19,645 nt of DNA from an uncultured Flavobacteriales bacterium (lineage in GTDB: Bacteria > Bacteroidota > Bacteroidia > Flavobacteriales > UBA1820). Positions 14,610 through 19,645 of this stretch are shown here, in pieces (the stretch's first letter is position 1; every line of letters begins with the position of its first letter). The notes under the pieces were generated by a model that was not told the origin of the DNA, did no database searches, and saw nothing but the letters and a program-made list of their open reading frames with translations. The stretch spans positions 1 through 19,645 of the forward strand of contig CABSLV010000030.1 in NCBI GenBank assembly GCA_902478645.1, given 5' to 3'. The translations under genes were made by a program, and so were the position numbers.

Positions 14610-15815
14610 ATGAAAATATTGGTTCTAAACTCCGGCAGTTCGTCCATCAAGTACAAACTGATCGACATGGACACCCGTCGGCCCCTGTCTTCCGGTCTGG
14701 TGGAACGCATCGGCCAGAAGGAAGGCTGCATTACCCACAAGTTCCTGCGCGAGACAGGCATGGAAAAACACGTCGAAACGTGCGAAATTCCCAACCACAC
14801 CGCCGGCCTTCGCCGCGTGGCCGAACTGCTGACCGACCCGCAGGTGGGCGTGATCGCCGATCCGTCCGAAATCCGCGCCGTAGGCCACCGCATGGTTCAC
14901 GGCGGGGAATACATTACCGACACGTGCCTGATCACCCCGGAGGTCGAAAAACGCATTCAGGAACTCTACCCCTTGGCACCCCTGCACAATCCTCCGACCT
15001 ACGAAGGATACAAAGTGGCCCGCGAGGTGTTCCCGCACGCCCGGCAGGTGGCGGTATTCGACACGGCCTTCCATCAGACCATGCCGCCCGTTGCCTACCG
15101 GTACCCTATACCCGAGGATCTCTACACCCAACATGAGATCCGCAAATACGGCTTTCACGGAACGAGCCACAAATACGTCTCGGGCAAGGCGATAGAATAC
15201 CTGGGCAAGAAAGACTCCAAGATCATCACCATCCACCTGGGCAACGGTGCTTCGGTGGCTGCGGTGAAGGATGGCCGTTGCATCGACACGTCGATGGGGC
15301 TGGGCCCGCTCAACGGTCTGGTGATGGGTACCCGCGTGGGCGACATCGACCCGTCGGTGATCTTCTACATGGTGGAACAACTCGGCTACTCCATCGAGGA
15401 CGTTTCCCGTATCCTCAACAAGGAGTCCGGACTGAAAGCCCTTTTCGGTTCGTCCGACATGCGCGACGTGTATCAGGGTCTGAAGGATAACGACGAGCGG
15501 GCACGCTTTGCTTTCGAACTGTACTGCTACCACATCAAACAATACATCGGATCTTATACGGCTTCGATGGGCGGGCTCGACGCGATCGTCTTTACGGCCG
15601 GTATCGGCGAAAATGCGTTCTATCTACGCAGCGAGGTTTGCCGGGGCATGGAATTCTTCGGCATCGAGATCGACGAGGCGCTCAACACGGCTCCCAGCGA
15701 CGGTATCCGGGAGATCAACCCGCCCCATGCTCGGGTCAAGATACTGGTCATCCCCACCGACGAAGAGCTGGAGATCGCTACCCAGACCTTCAACCTGTTG
15801 CAAAAATTGGGATAA
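14610..15815 (+). CDS. ackA: Acetate kinase
   Basis: AckA converts acetyl phosphate and ADP to acetate and ATP, completing the pathway begun by Pta. The 401-aa length is standard. Conserved residues are in place: Asn7 and Ser10/Ser12 (LVLNSGSSSIKYK), Arg94 in GHRMVHGG, Asp151 in FDTAFHQTMP, His183 in GFHGTSH, Arg242 in TRVGDIDP, the nucleotide motifs HLGNGAS (209-215) and TAGIGENA (329-336), and Glu388 near the end. ATG at 14610 is the family start; the open frame extends upstream over pta only as an overlap artefact. A strong bidirectional terminator follows 27 nt after the stop. Confidence 0.97.
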   Translation: MKILVLNSGSSSIKYKLIDMDTRRPLSSGLVERIGQKEGCITHKFLRETGMEKHVETCEIPNHTAGLRRVAELLTDPQVGVIADPSEIRAVGHRMVHGGEYITDTCLITPEVEKRIQELYPLAPLHNPPTYEGYKVAREVFPHARQVAVFDTAFHQTMPPVAYRYPIPEDLYTQHEIRKYGFHGTSHKYVSGKAIEYLGKKDSKIITIHLGNGASVAAVKDGRCIDTSMGLGPLNGLVMGTRVGDIDPSVIFYMVEQLGYSIEDVSRILNKESGLKALFGSSDMRDVYQGLKDNDERARFAFELYCYHIKQYIGSYTASMGGLDAIVFTAGIGENAFYLRSEVCRGMEFFGIEIDEALNTAPSDGIREINPPHARVKILVIPTDEELEIATQTFNLLQKLG

Positions 15816-15842
15816 ATCCTCGCGTAGAGATCCCTACTCTAC

Positions 15843-15895
15843 GTGTGCAAGCAAAAAGCCCGGGTCCTTTGGACCCGGGCTTTTTGCTTGCACAC
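15843..15895. terminator. Bidirectional terminator hairpin, 25-bp perfect stem
   Basis: The arms 15843-15867 and 15871-15895 are perfectly complementary with a TTT loop. The core (GCCCGGGTCC and its complement) is flanked by AAAAA and TTTTT, giving T tracts in both directions, and pairing continues for ten more bp beyond the A/T tracts. It lies between the convergent ackA and TonB-receptor genes. Confidence 0.92.
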
Positions 15896-15928
15896 AAGGG
15901 AGGTTTGTCGGAACCTCCCCAACGGTTT

Positions 15929-17950
15929 TTATTTCTGATAGTGATAGTTCTTCCGGCTGCGACCCACGTAAAGGTTGTATTTCACCCCAGCCAGGATGGA
16001 CATCTGCGGAGCCTGAACGTAAGAAGTGGTATAGAACTTCTGGTTCAGCAGATTCTGCCCCTGTACATATACCTGGTAGCGTTCGTTCTGCGGCTTCCAC
16101 AACAGACGGGCCGAAAGCAAGGAAACCCATTTGTAAGTAGTCGTATCGGCACCGATCGTTTCAACGACATCCCCGGCGCGCTGTTGCAGGGAGAAATCCA
16201 CATCGAGCGAAAGGTTGCGCAGGATGCGTACCGAAGCGTTGGCCTGACCGTTGTACTTGACGTAGTTGTAAGTCAGTCTGGAATATTCGTCATCCAGATT
16301 GCTGTGGTTGTAGGCAAAGGCCACGGAGAGGTTGGTTACCGGAATCATCCCACCCGTGAGACGATTCAGATCGACCCGGTAGCGTCCCTCGACACCCATC
16401 ACGGAAATATTTTCCGAACTATAGTTGGCGTACTGGAAATACCCCTCGCTTTCTTGGAGCTGAGAAATGATACCGTTCTTGACGCTCGACAAGTAACCGG
16501 TGAGCACCAGATTGCTGTAGTCGTCCTGATATTTCACCCCAAGGTTGAACTGATTTTGGAACTCGTTTTCCGGATCGTCATTTCCCCAGAAAAGATTGCT
16601 GTGGGAATAAAATTCAAAGAACGTTTCATTGCGGAATGAGCGGTCAAAGCTGGCAAAAACCTTCAGTTTATCTTCCAGCACATTGTACCCCAACTCTACG
16701 CCATACATAAAGGCCACATTTTCGTATGCTGTCGAATTGTTGACCGAAAGCCCCACATTGGCATACCACTTGCGCATCTTCAGGCTCAAGTCCAGATACA
16801 GACGCCAGGAATCCATGCCATTTCCGTACTTGTAGAAGTTGTAGGGTTTGCCCGGCACCTGCGTCCAGCCGTTGAGCAAGTCGCCCAAAATGTCGTTGGA
16901 CATAAATTTGGCCGAATTGAAATTGAAGCCGAAAAACACGTCGATCCGCTTGGCACGATACTTACCTCCGAAATCGAACGAGGAGTTGCGTACCCGGTCG
17001 TACACCACCTGATCGAGGAGATAATGTGCAAAAGGATCATCCAATGGCGTATTGCGGTAACCGTACGGATCGTACTGGTCTTTGAAATTGGAGTAAGCGT
17101 ACTTTACGAACAGATCGAAACGGGGACCTACCGGCATATCGAACCCGAAATTTCCCCGGAAGTAGTACGTATCCATGTTTTCCGCCCCGGTCGAGCGCTG
17201 GAACATGAACGGCATGTTGTAATGGTTGTACACGAACGACCCGTCGAGGAATATATTCATCCACTTGGTCGCCTTGAACTGCGTATGCAGGTGTGTCTTC
17301 ACGTCTGTATGCTCCTGGGTCTCCCACGAGGAAGTCTCCCCGGCCGCACTGGCTACCACATCCAGTCGTTTATAATTGTACGTTCCGATCACATGCCCTC
17401 CGTAATTGGACTGGGTGCCGCCGAAGCCACCTACACTGATACCGTTGTTTTCGACATCCCGACGGGTAACGATGTTGATCACTCCATTGGTGGCATATTC
17501 GCCGAACTGCTTGGCATTGGCTCCCGTGCGGATCTCGATGTGGTCGATCATATCGAGGGTTACCGGGATATTGTCCAGCGTGTAGATTTCGCGCAGCACG
17601 CTGTTCATCCGTTGTCCGTCCAAAAGGATCACAACTCCCTCCGCACTACCTCCGCGCATGTACACCTGTCCGAAAGACTGCATCGGGCCGCTGCTCTGTA
17701 CCGATGTATTGAGTGCTTGGGACAGCACCCCGGCAAGGGTCTGGGTGGCACAGGATTCGATTTGCTGGCGGGTGATGATTTCCATTCGTCCCAGTTCCGA
17801 AAAGTCGGAAGGCACTTCTTCGTTTTTGAACAGAGCGATCTTTTCGAGCGTCGTCGAAGGGGTTGCGAGGGTATCGTCCGACGGGGCATCCTGAGCGAAA
17901 ACCTGCAGTGACACCCCCATGCAAACACCGAGAGCGAGTAAGCTTTTCAT
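15929..17950 (-). CDS. TonB-dependent outer-membrane receptor
   Basis: The 673-aa protein has a signal peptide (cleavage probable after VFA, residue 19), a plug domain at about 50-165 (for example QQIESCATQTLAGVLSQALN, VYMRGGSAEGVVILLDGQRMN, MIDHIEIRTGANAKQFGEYATNGVINIVT) and a C-terminal region of alternating aromatic beta strands fitting a 22-strand barrel. It lacks the N-terminal carboxypeptidase-like domain of SusC transporters and resembles the smaller CirA/BtuB-type receptors, but the ligand (siderophore, haem, cobalamin or other) cannot be told. No ligand-binding partner gene is adjacent. The start at 17950 fits the signal peptide; the in-frame start at 17980 overlaps a -7 box. It ends with YHYQK rather than the usual terminal Phe. 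Confidence 0.92.
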   Translation of the reverse strand: MKSLLALGVCMGVSLQVFAQDAPSDDTLATPSTTLEKIALFKNEEVPSDFSELGRMEIITRQQIESCATQTLAGVLSQALNTSVQSSGPMQSFGQVYMRGGSAEGVVILLDGQRMNSVLREIYTLDNIPVTLDMIDHIEIRTGANAKQFGEYATNGVINIVTRRDVENNGISVGGFGGTQSNYGGHVIGTYNYKRLDVVASAAGETSSWETQEHTDVKTHLHTQFKATKWMNIFLDGSFVYNHYNMPFMFQRSTGAENMDTYYFRGNFGFDMPVGPRFDLFVKYAYSNFKDQYDPYGYRNTPLDDPFAHYLLDQVVYDRVRNSSFDFGGKYRAKRIDVFFGFNFNSAKFMSNDILGDLLNGWTQVPGKPYNFYKYGNGMDSWRLYLDLSLKMRKWYANVGLSVNNSTAYENVAFMYGVELGYNVLEDKLKVFASFDRSFRNETFFEFYSHSNLFWGNDDPENEFQNQFNLGVKYQDDYSNLVLTGYLSSVKNGIISQLQESEGYFQYANYSSENISVMGVEGRYRVDLNRLTGGMIPVTNLSVAFAYNHSNLDDEYSRLTYNYVKYNGQANASVRILRNLSLDVDFSLQQRAGDVVETIGADTTTYKWVSLLSARLLWKPQNERYQVYVQGQNLLNQKFYTTSYVQAPQMSILAGVKYNLYVGRSRKNYHYQK

Positions 17951-17977
17951 TAAAATGAGTACTTTATATTTTAGGGA

Positions 17978-17985
17978 CAAAAGTA
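17978..17985 (-). promoter_or_regulatory. -7 box (TACTTTTG) for the TonB-receptor gene
   Basis: On the minus strand TACTTTTG matches TAnnTTTG exactly, 27 nt before the chosen start codon. The -33 region is weak. Its position excludes the upstream in-frame start at 17980. Confidence 0.55.
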
Positions 17986-18070
17986 GTCAATAAAACCTTT
18001 CGTGCGACTGCTTCCTACTGTCTTTTTCGGCGTGCGAAACGAAATTAATAAAAAATTAAGAGCTATACCG

Positions 18071-18078
18071 TAATTTTG
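18071..18078 (+). promoter_or_regulatory. -7 box (TAATTTTG) for menD
   Basis: TAATTTTG matches TAnnTTTG exactly and lies 44 nt before the menD ATG in an AT-rich stretch; no clear TTTG is found about 20 nt upstream. A small hairpin (GGTGTT/AACACC, 18083-18096) follows and would lie at the start of the transcript. Confidence 0.55.
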
Positions 18079-18122
18079 TCCCGGTGTTTTAACACCTCGT
18101 TATCTTATCAAGCCAAACCACG

Positions 18123-19645
18123 ATGAACACATCCATTTCCCATACCACACACCCACAGGTACGCCTGCTCGTACAACTGTTTCAGGCCGCCGGCCTGCGC
18201 CATGCCGTCCTCTCACCCGGTTCGCGCAACGCTCCCATTGCGGAGGAACTCGCCGCATCGCCCTTGCGGTGTTTCTCGATAGTGGACGAACGCAGTGCCG
18301 CCTTTTTCGCCCTCGGACTCTCCAAGGAGGAAGGCCTCCCGGCTGTGGTAGCCTGCACTTCCGGGTCGGCCGTACTGAACTACTACCCCGCCGTCGCAGA
18401 AGCGTACTACTCCCGCATCCCGCTAATCGTCGTATCCGCCGACCGACCCACCGACTGGATCGACCAGGCCATCGGACAAACCATCCGTCAGGACCGCGTA
18501 CTGGCCTCGCACACCGTGTACAACACCACCCTGCACGAAGGCGACGACCCGCAAACCTCCTGGTACAACCGCCGGGAGATCAGCGCCGCCATCCGTGCCG
18601 CCTTGCGGGAAAGCGCCCCGGTGCACATCAACATCCCGCTGAGCGAACCCCTGTACCAAACCATCGACCTGCCCGAGGGAGAACCCTCCCCGATCCTGAC
18701 CCGGGAGCCCGCCACCGCAACGACCCTCTCGCCCGAAAGCCGGGAGGACATCCTGCGCCTGTGGCAGGAGAGCCGCCGGAAAATGATCCTGGTCGGAGCC
18801 TCCCGCCGAAGTGAAACGTTGGAAAAACACCTCCGCCAGCTCGCCCGCGAAAGCGATACGGTTGTCCTGTGCGAAACCACCTCCAACCTGCACGGCGAGG
18901 ACTTCTTCGAACACATCGACCGGATCGTCCTTCCCCTCTCCCCCGCCACCGCCTCCGCCCTGTATCCCGACCTGCTGATCACCTGCGGAGGGATGATCGT
19001 CTCCAAAAAGATCAAGACGTTCCTCAAGGCCGCCTCCCCGCGCTACCACCTGCACGTGAGCCCCTACACTTGGCCGGACACCTACATGTCCCTCACCCAC
19101 CGCATACCGATGAGCGGCGAGGCGTTTTTCCCGCTGCTGTGCGGGGTGGAAAGCACCGACGAAGGATACCTTCGCGCATGGAAACAACTCGACCAAAAGC
19201 AGGAACGCGCTCACCGGGAGTACTGCCAGAGAGCGCCGTACAGCGATTTCAAGGTATGGGAACTGCTCTCCCGCGCCCTTCCTCCCCATACCCATCTGGA
19301 AGTAGCCAACAGTGCCGCCATCCGTTACAACCAACTGTTTCCCCTGCCGCAAAGTGTTACCGTAAGCTGCAACCGGGGCACCAGCGGCATCGACGGATCG
19401 ACCTCCACGGCCGTAGGGGCTGCCGTAGCGCTCTCGCCCCGACCGGTAACCCTGGTCAGCGGCGATCTAGCATTTCTCTACGACAACAATGCGCTGTGGA
19501 ACGACCACATCCCGGCCGACATGCGCATCGTAGTGATCAACAACGGCGGAGGCGGTATCTTCCGCATCCTCAACGGCGCACGCACCAGCCCCATCTGCTC
19601 CCGATACCTGCAAGCCACCCACCGAAAAAGCATCGAACCGCTGGC
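18123..19645 (+). CDS. menD: Menaquinone synthesis enzyme MenD (SEPHCHC synthase), 3' end cut off
   Basis: MenD is a thiamine-diphosphate enzyme that joins 2-oxoglutarate and isochorismate, the first committed step of menaquinone synthesis. The frame stays open to the window edge, giving 507 codons of the usual 550-560. The N-terminal half shows SPGSRNAP (31-38), the cofactor-activating Glu56 in VDERSAAFFALG, and TSGSAVLNYYPAVAEAYYSRIPLIVVSADRP (79-109). The ThDP/Mg site is seen as GDLAFLYD (about 447-454) followed by NNGGGGIF about 20 residues later. It starts divergently from the TonB-receptor gene with a 172-bp gap. The missing end is due to the window, not a truncation. Confidence 0.95.
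   Translation, partial: MNTSISHTTHPQVRLLVQLFQAAGLRHAVLSPGSRNAPIAEELAASPLRCFSIVDERSAAFFALGLSKEEGLPAVVACTSGSAVLNYYPAVAEAYYSRIPLIVVSADRPTDWIDQAIGQTIRQDRVLASHTVYNTTLHEGDDPQTSWYNRREISAAIRAALRESAPVHINIPLSEPLYQTIDLPEGEPSPILTREPATATTLSPESREDILRLWQESRRKMILVGASRRSETLEKHLRQLARESDTVVLCETTSNLHGEDFFEHIDRIVLPLSPATASALYPDLLITCGGMIVSKKIKTFLKAASPRYHLHVSPYTWPDTYMSLTHRIPMSGEAFFPLLCGVESTDEGYLRAWKQLDQKQERAHREYCQRAPYSDFKVWELLSRALPPHTHLEVANSAAIRYNQLFPLPQSVTVSCNRGTSGIDGSTSTAVGAAVALSPRPVTLVSGDLAFLYDNNALWNDHIPADMRIVVINNGGGGIFRILNGARTSPICSRYLQATHRKSIEPL

Overview
The window looks like chromosomal core sequence from a GC-rich member of the Bacteroidota, probably order Bacteroidales. Three things support this. Start codons have A-rich leaders and no clear Shine-Dalgarno, and several promoters fit the Bacteroidetes pattern TTTG / TAnnTTTG. 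The gene set is typical: LpxK, a Bacteroidetes-type DnaX, Pta-AckA, MenD, a TonB-dependent receptor and secreted proteins with Bacteroidetes-like signal peptides. A Rikenellaceae/Alistipes-like host is a guess from base composition. I see no phage, IS element, CRISPR array, tRNA or rRNA.

Layout. (1) 53-5837, all + strand and closely spaced: dnaX (read through a -1 frameshift), lpxK, a purine nucleoside phosphorylase gene, a membrane TPR protein, a small S4 RNA-binding protein and an exported C1-family cysteine peptidase. (2) 5987-7222, - strand: an HD-domain phosphohydrolase of the dNTPase/SAMHD1-like type, convergent with the peptidase across a 23-bp perfect hairpin. (3) 7335-9639, + strand: tsaE, an acyl-ACP thioesterase, udk and a DivIC/FtsB-like division protein, starting from a good Bacteroidetes promoter that lies divergent to the HD gene. 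(4) 9731-12134, - strand: a secreted alpha/beta-hydrolase-like protein, a small secreted protein and a secreted carboxypeptidase-regulatory-like protein, none of known function. (5) 12451-15815, + strand: pta and ackA, the acetate/ATP fermentation pair. (6) 15929-17950, - strand: a TonB-dependent outer-membrane receptor. (7) 18123 to the window end, + strand: menD, cut off at the edge after 507 codons.

Most genes serve core functions: replication, lipid A synthesis, purine and pyrimidine salvage, tRNA modification, septum formation, overflow acetate and menaquinone. The most notable signal is in dnaX. A run of ten A residues sits exactly where the conserved clamp-loader part (frame 2) ends and the tau-specific tail (frame 1) begins, so one gene should give a short gamma-like protein of 363 aa and a long tau-like protein of 612 aa. 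The same DnaX lacks the cysteines of the usual zinc module and carries an in-frame 37-nt direct repeat in its linker. The other structural pattern is that all three convergent gene junctions hold a long perfect hairpin (21-25 bp stem, 3-nt loop). I did not find a wholly new multi-gene system; the region is mostly housekeeping with a few unexplained secreted proteins.
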